A stretch of 64,000 nucleotides of DNA from JAFGVL01 sp963662245 (lineage in GTDB: Bacteria > Bacteroidota > Bacteroidia > Bacteroidales > Paludibacteraceae), in the NCBI GenBank assembly GCA_963662245.2, contig CAXXVQ010000008.1, positions 372,001 to 436,000 of the forward strand, written 5' to 3'. The notes under the pieces are model-generated. The model did not search any database. It saw only the letters and a list, made by a program, of their open reading frames with translations, and was not told the DNA's origin. The position numbers and the translations under genes were made by a program. Below are positions 16,988 through 25,602 of the stretch, in pieces. Within the stretch, counting starts at the first letter, position 1; each line of letters begins with the position of its first letter.

Positions 16988-19039
16988 TTACAATAATTCG
17001 ATACTGCGTTTTACAAAGCTGCTTAGCGCTTCGCCTTTTAGCATATTATTAGCCAATAATGCTAGGTCGATAAGTTGGCGGACTTCTTTGTTGTGTGCTG
17101 CAAATCCGCTGATGACAGAATCTTTTTTAGCTTTTAGTTCAGTGATCTTATTTTCTAAGCTGCTAATTTTTTCTTTTTCCTCTGTTGCGATTTCTTCGTC
17201 TTTCTTGTCTTTTTGGCTATCCTTAATTGACTTAATTCTACCTTCTGTAGTTGTGATATCAGTGTTGATAGGTTCAACTTCAGATATACATGCAGCTTCC
17301 TCTGCTTTCAAAATTTTGTCTACAAGAGGGTGGGCTGTGTTTACAACCAAGTTGTAGCTATCTGGCATTTCACCATAGAAACTCATCATGCCACCACCTG
17401 TTGCCGCCATTTCTTTCATACGGCGCATAAACTCTTGTTGAGTAATGATTATTGGTTGAGCATCGGCACCGATATTTTCGAATGTAACTAAGAATTCAGT
17501 TTTTTCAACTTTTGGTAATTGAGAACGGAATACTGTAGTTAAAGCATTTTGTTGCTCAGAAGTTAAGTTGTGGTTAGATAAATCTGTCTTAACTATTAAC
17601 TTTTCTACAACATCAGAATCTACGCGTACAAAACGGCTTTTTTCGTTCTTTTGCTCAAGGTTGTTAAGTAAGTGAGTGTCAAGCTGACCATCAAATATTA
17701 ATACATCATATCCTTTTGCTTTTGCGGATTCAATATAACTGTGTTGGTCAGTTGCATTGCTAGCATATAAGTAAATAAGGTTGCCGTCTTTATCTGTTTG
17801 TTCTGATTCAATTAGCTTTTTGTATTCTTCTTGAGTGAAGAATTTGCCATCTGTGTTTTTGAATAAGTTGAACTTCACTGCTTTGTCGTAGAATTTCTCG
17901 TCAGTAAGCATTCCGTAAACAACAAATAGTTTTAGGCTATCCCATTTTTCTTCAAATTGAGTGCGCTCCTTTCTGAAGATTTCATCTAGGCGGTCAGCAA
18001 CTTTTTTAGTGATGTGGCTAGATATTTTCTTCACATTGCCATCACTCTGTAGGTAGCTGCGACTTACATTTAAAGGAATATCCGGAGAGTCAATTACACC
18101 ATGAAGCAGGCTTAAGAATTCAGGAACAATTCCTTCAACATTGTCAGTTACAAATACTTGATTGCAGTATAATTGAATCTTATTTTTTTGAAGTTCAATA
18201 TTGCTTTTTACTTTCGGGAAGTAAAGAATACCGGTCAAGTTGAATGGATAATCCACATTTAAGTGAATGTGGAAAAGAGGATCTTCCGACATTGGGTAAA
18301 GCTCACGGTAGAATGAAGTGTAATCTTCATCTTTTAAGTCAGCCGGTTTTTTTACCCAAGCAGGAGTAGGGTTGTTGATGATGTTGTCTTCATCAGTTTC
18401 AACATTCTTTCCGTCTTTCCATTCTGATTTTTTACCAAATGCAATTTCTACAGGTAAGAATTTGCAGTATTTGTTTAGTAAGTCGCTTAGTTTTGATTCC
18501 TCTAGGAAGTCTTTGTTTTCGTCATCAATGTGAAGAACGATGTCGGTTCCGCGATCTGCTTTTTCTACTTCCTCCAATGTGAATTCAGGAGAACCATCGC
18601 AAGACCATTTTACAGCTTTTGCACCTTCTTTATGTGAAAGCGTTACGATGTCTACTTGTTTTGACACCATGAACGATGAGTAGAACCCAAGTCCGAAGTG
18701 GCCGATGATAGCGTTTGCGTCGTTTTTATACTTTTCTACAAATTCTTCAGCTCCTGAAAAAGCGATTTGGTTGATATATTTTTCAATATCCTCAGCAGTC
18801 ATACCAATGCCACGGTCGCTAATTGTGATAGTGCCCTTGTCTTTATCAACTGACACTTTTACACGAAGTTCGCCAAGTTCACCTTTAAATTCACCTACTG
18901 AAGCAAAAGTTTTAAGTTTTTGTGTAGCGTCAACGGCGTTTGAAACTAACTCGCGAAGAAAAATTTCGTGGTCGCTGTACAAGAATTTTTTGATAATAGG
19001 AAAGATGTTTTCCGTGCTAACTCCAATGTTTCCTTTCAT
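16988..19039 (-). CDS. htpG: Molecular chaperone HtpG (Hsp90)
   Basis: Bacterial Hsp90, an ATP-dependent cytosolic chaperone. The 683-residue protein starts MKGNIGVSTENIFPIIKKFL. The GHKL ATPase domain has IFLRELVSNAVDATQKL, ISDRGIGMTAEDIEKYI and IGHFGLGFYSSFMV. The middle domain has the conserved RVFVTDN-like QVFVTDNVEGIVPEFLSLLHGVIDSPDIPLNVSRS. The C-terminal dimerisation region includes a charged, Lys/Glu-rich stretch (about 590-650) rather longer than in E. coli, typical of Bacteroidota HtpG. It is monocistronic. Confidence 0.97.
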   Translation of the reverse strand: MKGNIGVSTENIFPIIKKFLYSDHEIFLRELVSNAVDATQKLKTFASVGEFKGELGELRVKVSVDKDKGTITISDRGIGMTAEDIEKYINQIAFSGAEEFVEKYKNDANAIIGHFGLGFYSSFMVSKQVDIVTLSHKEGAKAVKWSCDGSPEFTLEEVEKADRGTDIVLHIDDENKDFLEESKLSDLLNKYCKFLPVEIAFGKKSEWKDGKNVETDEDNIINNPTPAWVKKPADLKDEDYTSFYRELYPMSEDPLFHIHLNVDYPFNLTGILYFPKVKSNIELQKNKIQLYCNQVFVTDNVEGIVPEFLSLLHGVIDSPDIPLNVSRSYLQSDGNVKKISSHITKKVADRLDEIFRKERTQFEEKWDSLKLFVVYGMLTDEKFYDKAVKFNLFKNTDGKFFTQEEYKKLIESEQTDKDGNLIYLYASNATDQHSYIESAKAKGYDVLIFDGQLDTHLLNNLEQKNEKSRFVRVDSDVVEKLIVKTDLSNHNLTSEQQNALTTVFRSQLPKVEKTEFLVTFENIGADAQPIIITQQEFMRRMKEMAATGGGMMSFYGEMPDSYNLVVNTAHPLVDKILKAEEAACISEVEPINTDITTTEGRIKSIKDSQKDKKDEEIATEEKEKISSLENKITELKAKKDSVISGFAAHNKEVRQLIDLALLANNMLKGEALSSFVKRSIELL

Positions 19040-19078
19040 AATTCTAAAAATGTTTATATGATTAAACTTTGATTTTTG

Positions 19079-19108
19079 TAAATGTAAAGTGCTTCCTTTT
19101 TTTTCAAA
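19079..19108 (-). promoter_or_regulatory. Probable htpG promoter
   Basis: On the minus strand TTTG (19108-19105), 18 bases, TACATTTA (19086-19079), one mismatch from TAnnTTTG, 40 bases before the htpG ATG. No heat-shock element of another kind was recognised. Confidence 0.45.
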
Positions 19109-19257
19109 AAAAATGCCAGAGCAAGTTTTCTGCCATTTTGTCGGTTTAGTTTGTTTTTGTGTAAAAAATGGATATGTATTAGAATCTTAATGTTATAGAA
19201 AAATTTTACACATATGATATACATTCTTTTGCAACATTATTTTCAAAAGATGTGAGT

Positions 19258-20565
19258 ATGAGTCTTAAGCTTAGGTTGACTTTGTTGTATTTCCTGCAAT
19301 TTTTTGTGTGGGGGAGTTGGTTGATTTCGTTGGGTGGATATATGAGTAAAACCCTAGGTTTTTCAGGTTTTCAAATTGGTAGCGTATATGCTACAATGGG
19401 AATATCAGCCTTATTTATGCCTGCGTTATTGGGAGTTGTTGCTGATAAATGGGTGCAGTCGGAACGCCTGTTTGGTATTTGTCATTTATTTGGTGCAGCT
19501 TTTCTGTTATTTGCCGCATTTGTTACTGATATCAATACTTTTTATATTGCTATTTTGCTTCACTCTTTAATGTACATGCCTACCATTTCTTTGTCGAACT
19601 CGGTTTCTTTTAATGCATTAGAAAAAGAAGGGTTTGATGTGATGACAGCGTTTCCAAAGATTCGTGTTTGGGGAACGGTAGGTTTTGTTGTAGCGATGTG
19701 GGTGGTGGATTTAAATGCTTGGACGCTTTCAAATATTCAGTTGATTATTGCAGCGGTTGCAGCATTGTTTCTGGGTGTGTATTCGTTTACGCTTCCTCAA
19801 TGCAAAATAGTGAAGAGTGAAAATACTGTGTCATGGGTATCAATGTTGGGGCTTGATGCTTTTTTGCTTTTAAAAAGAAGAAACATGGCTGTGTTTTTCC
19901 TTTTTTCGATGCTTTTAGGAGCCACCTTGCAAGTGACAAATGCCTTTGGAGAAGTGTTTTTGCACGATTTTGACACTTTGTTTCCTGATTCGTTTGCAGT
20001 AAAATATCCGGGTATTTTGATGTCCATTTCTCAAATTTCGGAAACGCTCTTTATTCTTACTATACCTTTTTTCTTACGAAAATTTGGGATTAAGATTGTG
20101 ATGCTGCTGAGTATGTTTGCATGGGTGTTGCGCTTTGGTTTGTTCGGTATTGGAAATCCCGATGGTGGCTTTATCTACCTTGTGTTGTCAATGATTGTAT
20201 ATGGAATGGCTTTCGACTTCTTTAATATTTCAGGTTCATTATTTGTGGAGACTGAGACCAATGAAAAATGCCGTGCAAGTGCGCAAGGGTTATTTATGTT
20301 AATGACAAACGGAGTTGGAGCAATTATTGGTGGTCAAGCTAGTGGTTGGGTCGTCGATTTCTTTACACACGATGGTGTGAAAAATTGGTCGCAGATTTGG
20401 TTTAGCTTTGCGGCATATGTGTTGGTGATTGGGCTAGTCTTTACTTTTTTGTTTTCAGGACAAAGGCAAAGTCAGAAAGCACAGAGTGTTTTATTAGCAC
20501 CCTTTATCGCAGTTGCTATTTTCATGCTCCACCTCAATGGTTGGGTGGTTAATGCACATGTGTAA
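19258..20565 (+). CDS. Nucleoside:H+ symporter-like MFS permease (NupG family)
   Basis: An inner-membrane transporter of about 435 residues with roughly 12 hydrophobic segments. The N-terminus MSLKLRLTLLYFLQFFVWGSWLISLGGYM and the segments GVVADKW, FPKIRVWGTVGFVVAMWVVD and GGQASGWVVDFF are typical of the NupG/XapB nucleoside:H+ symporter branch of the major facilitator superfamily. Start set at ATG 19258; an in-frame GTG at 19252 is possible. The last 24 codons overlap the 3' end of the oppositely oriented CDF gene by 72 bases; the C-terminus (APFIAVAIFMLHLNGWVVNAHV) therefore lies antisense to coding DNA and may be a drifted read-through extension. Nucleoside specificity is inferred from the family. 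Confidence 0.83.
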   Translation: MSLKLRLTLLYFLQFFVWGSWLISLGGYMSKTLGFSGFQIGSVYATMGISALFMPALLGVVADKWVQSERLFGICHLFGAAFLLFAAFVTDINTFYIAILLHSLMYMPTISLSNSVSFNALEKEGFDVMTAFPKIRVWGTVGFVVAMWVVDLNAWTLSNIQLIIAAVAALFLGVYSFTLPQCKIVKSENTVSWVSMLGLDAFLLLKRRNMAVFFLFSMLLGATLQVTNAFGEVFLHDFDTLFPDSFAVKYPGILMSISQISETLFILTIPFFLRKFGIKIVMLLSMFAWVLRFGLFGIGNPDGGFIYLVLSMIVYGMAFDFFNISGSLFVETETNEKCRASAQGLFMLMTNGVGAIIGGQASGWVVDFFTHDGVKNWSQIWFSFAAYVLVIGLVFTFLFSGQRQSQKAQSVLLAPFIAVAIFMLHLNGWVVNAHV

Positions 20566-21378
20566 AAGTTTTTCTTTGATTTTGCATTTCAAATCATCAG
20601 TTTGTTCTAATGTTTCAATGCTGTTGTCAACTACCACATGCACTGTAAGTATATTGTATTCTCCATCCATGCTCCACATATGCAGGTCGTGAATGTCAAC
20701 CACTTCTTTAATTTCTTTTATGTTGTCAATAATTTCTTGTTCGTTGATGTTTTCAGGTGTTCCTTGAAGGATCACCTTGAAAGCACTGCTGATATTTTTA
20801 TAGATATTGAACAAGATAAATCCTGCAATTCCTAAAGACATGATTGGGTCAAGAATAGGTACATCAAAAAACATCATTATCAAAGAGCCAACCAATACGG
20901 CAGCCCATCCTAAAACATCTTCCAATAAATGCAGAGAAACCACTTTCTCGTTGATAGAACTTCCTCTTTTCAAGCGAAGGACTGCAAGTCCGTTAATTAA
21001 TAAACCAACGATAGCAAGAATCAACATTCCTTCGGCTTTAGGTTGTGTAGGTTCAGCAAAGCGTTTTACACTCTCTATAATAATTAGCACTGAGCCAACA
21101 AGTAAAACTGCACTATTAATAAATGCTCCCAGAAGTGAGAACCGCTTGTAGCCATAAGAGAATTTTGCGTCTCGCTTTTTGTTAGAAACTTTTTGGAAAT
21201 ACCATGCAAGCAATAGTGAAACACTGTCGCCTAAATCGTGTAAAGCATCAGATAGAATTGCCACAGAGTTAGTGAAGATTCCTCCAATAAATTCGATAAT
21301 GCAAAAACCTAAATTAAGGAAAAATGCAACTTTTATATTTTCGGTACCATGATGATGGTGATGATGTTCGTGTGCCAT
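20494..21378 (-). CDS. Cation diffusion facilitator, CzcD/ZitB-type Zn2+ exporter
   Basis: A six-TM metal:H+ antiporter that exports Zn2+ or similar ions from the cytosol. Start at ATG 21378 gives MAHEHHHHHHG, a His-rich metal-binding N-terminus; the upstream in-frame GTG is ignored. The TM2 HxxxD-type metal site is seen in ILSDALHDLGDSVSLLLAW and the TM5 site in VVSLHLLEDVLGWAAVL, both the H/D form expected for zinc transport. The C-terminal cytosolic domain (about 210-285) includes HDLHMWSMDGEYNILTVHVVV, and the tail HENSNCDKGC is His/Cys-rich. The 3' end overlaps the convergent permease gene by 72 bases. Confidence 0.92.
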   Translation of the reverse strand: MAHEHHHHHHGTENIKVAFFLNLGFCIIEFIGGIFTNSVAILSDALHDLGDSVSLLLAWYFQKVSNKKRDAKFSYGYKRFSLLGAFINSAVLLVGSVLIIIESVKRFAEPTQPKAEGMLILAIVGLLINGLAVLRLKRGSSINEKVVSLHLLEDVLGWAAVLVGSLIMMFFDVPILDPIMSLGIAGFILFNIYKNISSAFKVILQGTPENINEQEIIDNIKEIKEVVDIHDLHMWSMDGEYNILTVHVVVDNSIETLEQTDDLKCKIKEKLLHMCINHPTIEVEHENSNCDKGC

Positions 21379-21391
21379 GTTTTTTGATTTA

Positions 21392-21913
21392 ACCACTAAG
21401 ACACTAAGTTATTAAGTGGGGTATATTATTCTTTTGGTAGTTTTGAGAATTCAGGTGTTACTAATGGGACTAAATGACTTGCCATGTTTTCGCAATTAAA
21501 GTTTATCAATAGCCCTTTAGGTTTCTTTAGTAGTTTTAAATATGTGAGAAGTTGAGTAGTGAAAATAGGTTTCATTTCTTCGACTGATTTTAATTCAACG
21601 ATTACACAATCATTTACAATGATATCAAGTTTTAAGTCACAATCTAGCTTCGTTCCTTTATATGAGATAGGGATTTTCTGTTAACTTATGACTGAAAGCC
21701 CTAAGTTTTGTAATTCTTGAATAAGACATTTTTCATAGATCGACTCAAGTGATCCTGGACCAAGTTCTTTATGAACTTCAATTGCGCAACCAATAATTTT
21801 ATACGCAATATGATTAACTTCTTTTTGGGTCATAATTTTAATTTTTGGTTGCTGTAGTTTTTGGTTTTCTAAATTTTATTTAGACTTTATTTTTTTCTAA
21901 GTGTCTTAGTGGT
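21392..21913. repeat. Inverted repeats bounding the GxxExxY pseudogene
   Basis: ACCACTAAGACACT (21392-21405) is repeated exactly as its reverse complement AGTGTCTTAGTGGT (21900-21913). The two 14-base arms lie 30 and 67 bases outside the broken GxxExxY gene. They look like the ends of a small cassette. Confidence 0.7.
21426..21833 (-). pseudogene. GxxExxY family protein, disrupted by an in-frame stop
   Basis: The minus-strand frame from ATG 21833 reads MTQKEVNHIAYKIIGCAIEV, then HKELGPGSLESIYEKCL and so on: the GxxExxY signature (GPGSLESIY). A TAA at 21683-21681 (codon 51) interrupts it, after which the same frame continues for about 84 codons: QKIPISYKGTKLDCDLKLD, then VIVELKSVEEMKPIFTTQL, KKPKGLLINF, and a natural stop at 21428-21426. 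The second half holds the D...VELK core of a PD-(D/E)XK nuclease-like fold. The joined product is 134 residues, normal for the family, so one base change (for example from CAA or GAA) would explain the break. The function of intact members is not known to me. Sequencing error is the alternative. Confidence 0.85.
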
Positions 21914-22004
21914 ATGATTAAAAAAATCTTTCCTCAAAGTTAAGAAATCAAAGTTTAAAATTTCATATCTTTACCCGCTTAGTTTTAAGAGCTTAAATTA
22001 ACAT

Positions 22005-23369
22005 ATGAAGAAAGTACATTTTATAGCTATAGGTGGTGCTGCAATGCATAATCTAGCTTTAGCTTTAAATTCAAAAGAGGGATACCAAATTACCGGTTCT
22101 GATGATGAAATTTTTGATCCATCGCGCAGCCGATTAGAAAAAGCGGGATTATTGCCTCCGGCTTATGGCTGGTTTCCTGAAAAAATTACTACAGATTTAG
22201 ATGCAATCATACTTGGAATGCATGCTCGAGAAGATAATCCAGAACTTGTAAAAGCAAAGGAGTTGGGCATTAAAGTGTATTCTTTCCCTGAATATTTATA
22301 CGAACAAACAAAAGATAAAACCCGTGTGGTAATTGGCGGAAGTCACGGAAAGACTTCTACTACTGCCATGATTTTGTTTGTGCTAAAACGCTTAGGTATC
22401 CCAACTGATTTTATGGTGGGTGCTCAAATTGAAGGTTTTGATAATATGGTCAGCCTTTCGCATGAAGCAAAGATTGCTGTATTTGAAGGTGATGAATATT
22501 TGACTTCACCGATTGATTTGCGACCAAAGTTCCACTTGTATCGTCCGCATATTGGTTTGGTAACGGGTATTGCTTGGGATCATATCAATGTATTCCCGAC
22601 TTTTGATAATTATGTGGAGCAGTTCCGTATTTACTCAAATCTGGTTGAGCCAAACGGAAAATTTATATACTACAAAGGGGATGAGAATCTTTGTGATATC
22701 GCTTCAAAAGTAAGACCTGATATTGTGGCACTTTCCTATGATACACCAAGTTATGAAGTGGTGGATGGGAAAACTGTGATTAGCTGTGAGGGTGAAAAAG
22801 TAACGCTTCAGATTTTTGGTGAACACAATCTACAAAACATGTTGGGAGCATGGACTGTCTGTTCTCAGTTAGGAATTTCTGCACCGGACTTTTTTGCTGC
22901 TATGGCCGAATTTGGTGGTGCGGCAAATCGTTTGCAGAAAGTGGCTGAAAATGCTACATCGGTAGCTTATAAGGATTTTGCGCATTCTCCATCAAAACTA
23001 AAAGCAACAGTATCGGCTGTGAAAAAACAGTTTCCAAATCGTGAACTTGTGGCTTGTATGGAGTTACACACCTTTAGTAGTTTGACAAAAGAATTTTTAC
23101 CTCAATATGATGGTGCGATGGCTGAGGCTGATACGGCATTTGTGTATTTTAGTCCTGAAGTGATTGCTCATAAAAAACTTGCAACAATTAATACTGCTGA
23201 AGTTGCAGCTGCATTTGGTGGCAAAAACCTTGAAGTGTATACAGACACTCAAGCTTTACAAGCAAAATTGCGCTCAATAGATTATACAAATAAAAACCTA
23301 CTGTTAATGACTTCAGGAAATTTTTCAGGAGTTAATTTAATAGACTTTGCTAACGAACTAATAAACTAG
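22005..23369 (+). CDS. mpl: UDP-N-acetylmuramate:L-alanyl-gamma-D-glutamyl-meso-diaminopimelate ligase
   Basis: Mpl attaches a recovered tripeptide to UDP-MurNAc during peptidoglycan recycling, in the cytosol. The 454-residue protein starts MKKVHFIAIGGAAMHNLALA, has the Mur-ligase P-loop GGSHGKTSTTAMIL, then AVFEGDEYLTSPIDLRPKF, TGIAWDHINVFPTFDNYV and the C-terminal KDFAHSPSKLKATVSAVK. GGAAMHNLA and DEYLTSPID distinguish Mpl from MurC (a separate murC lies at 58.7 kb). A weak -7-like TATCTTTA lies about 32 bases upstream. Confidence 0.93.
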   Translation: MKKVHFIAIGGAAMHNLALALNSKEGYQITGSDDEIFDPSRSRLEKAGLLPPAYGWFPEKITTDLDAIILGMHAREDNPELVKAKELGIKVYSFPEYLYEQTKDKTRVVIGGSHGKTSTTAMILFVLKRLGIPTDFMVGAQIEGFDNMVSLSHEAKIAVFEGDEYLTSPIDLRPKFHLYRPHIGLVTGIAWDHINVFPTFDNYVEQFRIYSNLVEPNGKFIYYKGDENLCDIASKVRPDIVALSYDTPSYEVVDGKTVISCEGEKVTLQIFGEHNLQNMLGAWTVCSQLGISAPDFFAAMAEFGGAANRLQKVAENATSVAYKDFAHSPSKLKATVSAVKKQFPNRELVACMELHTFSSLTKEFLPQYDGAMAEADTAFVYFSPEVIAHKKLATINTAEVAAAFGGKNLEVYTDTQALQAKLRSIDYTNKNLLLMTSGNFSGVNLIDFANELIN

Positions 23370-23449
23370 CGGTAAGTTGTTAGTGTTTAGCGGTTAGTCT
23401 AATACTAGCTGTTAATCGCTAATAGTTAAACCGTTAATCGCTAATAAAG
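23370..23449 (+). repeat. Short degenerate repeats between mpl and the dCMP deaminase gene
   Basis: The 80-base gap is built from variants of one word: GTTAATCGCTAAT occurs twice exactly, together with reverse-complement-like forms (TTAGCGGTTAG, GTTAGT). There is no ORF and no obvious terminator. It is similar in texture to the gap before ftsW. Confidence 0.6.
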
Positions 23450-23887
23450 ATGACTGATAAGCAAAAACAACTTGATCTTCGATACATGAGAATGGCTCAT
23501 ATATGGGCTGAAAATTCATATTGCAAACGCCGTCAGGTTGGAGCATTGTTAGTGAAGGATAAGATGATTATTTCAGATGGATATAATGGAACTCCATCAG
23601 GATTTGAAAACGATTGTGAGGATGAAAGTGGATTGACTAAACCTTATGTTTTGCATGCTGAGGCTAATGCAATAACTAAAGTTGCTCGTTCGAATAATAC
23701 CAGTGAAGGGGCTACCCTATATGTTACAACTTCACCTTGTATCGAATGTTCAAAATTGATTATCCAAGCCGGAATCAAACGAGTAGTGTATAATGAACAA
23801 TATAGAGTAACAGATGGTCTTGATTTGTTACAAAGATCAGGTGTGGAAACTTTACGCATAGAATTAAATTCTGACGAAAATGAATAA
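23450..23887 (+). CDS. dCMP deaminase (ComEB-type)
   Basis: Cytidine/deoxycytidylate deaminase family, 145 residues. It would convert dCMP to dUMP, feeding thymidylate synthesis. The zinc site is complete: His69-Ala-Glu71 (LHAEANA) and Cys97-x-x-Cys100 (SPCIECSKL). The N-terminus has RYMRMAHIWAENSYCKRRQVGA and GYNGTPSGFENDCE, typical of dCMP deaminases rather than cytidine deaminases. The last 8 bases overlap the start of the S41 protease gene, suggesting translational coupling. Confidence 0.93.
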   Translation: MTDKQKQLDLRYMRMAHIWAENSYCKRRQVGALLVKDKMIISDGYNGTPSGFENDCEDESGLTKPYVLHAEANAITKVARSNNTSEGATLYVTTSPCIECSKLIIQAGIKRVVYNEQYRVTDGLDLLQRSGVETLRIELNSDENE

Positions 23888-25529
23888 TAGATTTAAAATC
23901 TGGGTTCCGATTTTTATAGGTTTATCAATAAGTCTTGGGATATTTATTGGGAATTTTATTGCCAAAAACAGCATGAGTGCTTCTCAGACTTCGGATAACT
24001 TTATTCCAAATTTCTTCAACAAAAATTCAAAGATTCAAACAATACTTGATTTGATTGATGCGGAATATGTTGAAGATGTAAACATTGACTCAATTTCTGA
24101 GAAGGTGATTCCTGAAGTATTAGCACAACTAGATCCGCATTCAGTTTATATTCCTGCAAAGGATTTGGAGATGATGACTGAGGATTTGGAAGGAAGCTTT
24201 AGCGGTATTGGCGTTCAATTCAATATTCAGAATGATACAGTAATGGTGATTCAGGTCATCAATGGTGGTCCATCATCTAAGCTAGGCGTTCAAGCCGGTG
24301 ACCGTATTGTTTATGTCGATGACTCATTGTTTATAGGAGATTCTATCAATAATGAGAAAGTTATGAAGCGTTTGCGCGGAGAAAAAGGTTCTAAAGTTAA
24401 ACTAGGAATTATGCGTAAAGGTTCATCTAAGATTCTAAACTTTGTGGTAACTCGCGGAGATGTGCCATTAAAAAGTGTGGATATTTTTTACATGATTCGT
24501 CCTGAAATTGGGTATATAAAAGTGAGTAGTTTTGGAGCTCAAACCTATAATGAGTTTATAGCTGCTATTTCAAGTCTGAATAAACAAGGAGCAAAAGAAT
24601 ATCTTGTTGATTTAAGAGGTAATCCGGGTGGATACTTGGATGCTGCAATAAGCATGATTAATGAGTTTTTGAAAAAAGATGACCTAATTGTGTATACAGA
24701 AGGAAAATCTTATCCAAGAAAAGATGCATTTGCAGATGGAACAGGTTCTTGTCAGAAAAATAAATTAGTCGTTCTTATTGATGAGTGGTCGGCATCGGCT
24801 AGTGAGATTTTTGCCGGAGCAATGCAAGATAACGATAGAGCAAAGATTGTTGGTCGCCGTTCGTTTGGAAAAGGCTTAGTTCAACAGCAAATACCATTTA
24901 GCGATGGTTCGGCAGTTCGTTTGACTGTAGCTCGTTATTATACTCCATCTGGTAGATGTATTCAAAAACCATATACAAATGGTGATTCTGAAAGTTATCA
25001 GGAGGATATCTTGAATCGTTATTTACATGGTGAGTTTACAAATAAAGATAGTATTAAGCATATTGATACAGTTCAATATAAGACTAAAAATGGTCGTATA
25101 GTATATGGTGGTGGAGGTGTGACTGCAGATGTATTTGTGCCAAGAGATACGGATGACTATACACCATATTTTAACAAGGTTGTTAATGAGGGTTATATTT
25201 ATGACTTTGCATTTAAGTATACGGATTCTCATCGTAATAAGCTTGAGTCATTTGGTACATGGGAGGACTTATTGGCTTATATGCAAAGACAACCTTTGTT
25301 GAATGATTTTGCAGCCTATGTTGAAACAGAAAAAGGATTTAAGCAACAAGTGAATCAGATTGTGAAATCAAGTGCGTTAATTGAGCGAATGTTGTACTCA
25401 TATATTGCCAGAGATGCTATTGGAGATGAAGCTTTTTATCCAATTTATAACTTGGAGGATAATTGTATAAAGATTGCATTAAAGGAATTAATGCGGAAAG
25501 AGAATAAACAAACTGCTGCTAAGAAATAA
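23880..25529 (+). CDS. S41 family C-terminal processing peptidase
   Basis: A membrane-anchored periplasmic serine protease (CtpA/Prc type), 549 residues. Residues 7-29 form a signal anchor. A PDZ domain covers about 100-190 (GSFSGIGVQFNIQNDTVMVI, GVQAGDRIVYVDD). The catalytic domain has the Ser306/Lys331 dyad (SASASEIFAGAMQD and GRRSFGKG), with the 25-residue spacing known from E. coli Prc, and the oxyanion-loop LRGNPGGYLDAA. The C-terminal 180 residues form a Bacteroidota-type extension. Likely substrates are periplasmic proteins or peptidoglycan hydrolases. Confidence 0.93.
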   Translation: MNNRFKIWVPIFIGLSISLGIFIGNFIAKNSMSASQTSDNFIPNFFNKNSKIQTILDLIDAEYVEDVNIDSISEKVIPEVLAQLDPHSVYIPAKDLEMMTEDLEGSFSGIGVQFNIQNDTVMVIQVINGGPSSKLGVQAGDRIVYVDDSLFIGDSINNEKVMKRLRGEKGSKVKLGIMRKGSSKILNFVVTRGDVPLKSVDIFYMIRPEIGYIKVSSFGAQTYNEFIAAISSLNKQGAKEYLVDLRGNPGGYLDAAISMINEFLKKDDLIVYTEGKSYPRKDAFADGTGSCQKNKLVVLIDEWSASASEIFAGAMQDNDRAKIVGRRSFGKGLVQQQIPFSDGSAVRLTVARYYTPSGRCIQKPYTNGDSESYQEDILNRYLHGEFTNKDSIKHIDTVQYKTKNGRIVYGGGGVTADVFVPRDTDDYTPYFNKVVNEGYIYDFAFKYTDSHRNKLESFGTWEDLLAYMQRQPLLNDFAAYVETEKGFKQQVNQIVKSSALIERMLYSYIARDAIGDEAFYPIYNLEDNCIKIALKELMRKENKQTAAKK

Positions 25530-25566
25530 AAAAATGCCCGATGAAAAATCATCGGGCATTTTTTAT
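25528..25566. terminator. Terminator between the S41 protease and the DUF475 gene
   Basis: AAAATGCCCGATGA / TCATCGGGCATTTT stem with an A4 loop and a T-rich right flank. Strong on the plus strand; A-rich on the left, so possibly two-way. Confidence 0.9.
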
Positions 25567-25602
25567 AGAGTATCTTTTGTTTAGTTATGTATGGTTTATT
25601 CT

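Noticed and set aside
21426..21833. Two separate small ORFs instead of one pseudogene
   Set aside because: Both halves are in the same frame and together match the whole GxxExxY family layout, with only a stop codon between them.
23370..23449. CRISPR array
   Set aside because: The repeated words are only about 13 bases, spacing is irregular, and no cas gene lies in the window; the same holds for the other repeat gaps.
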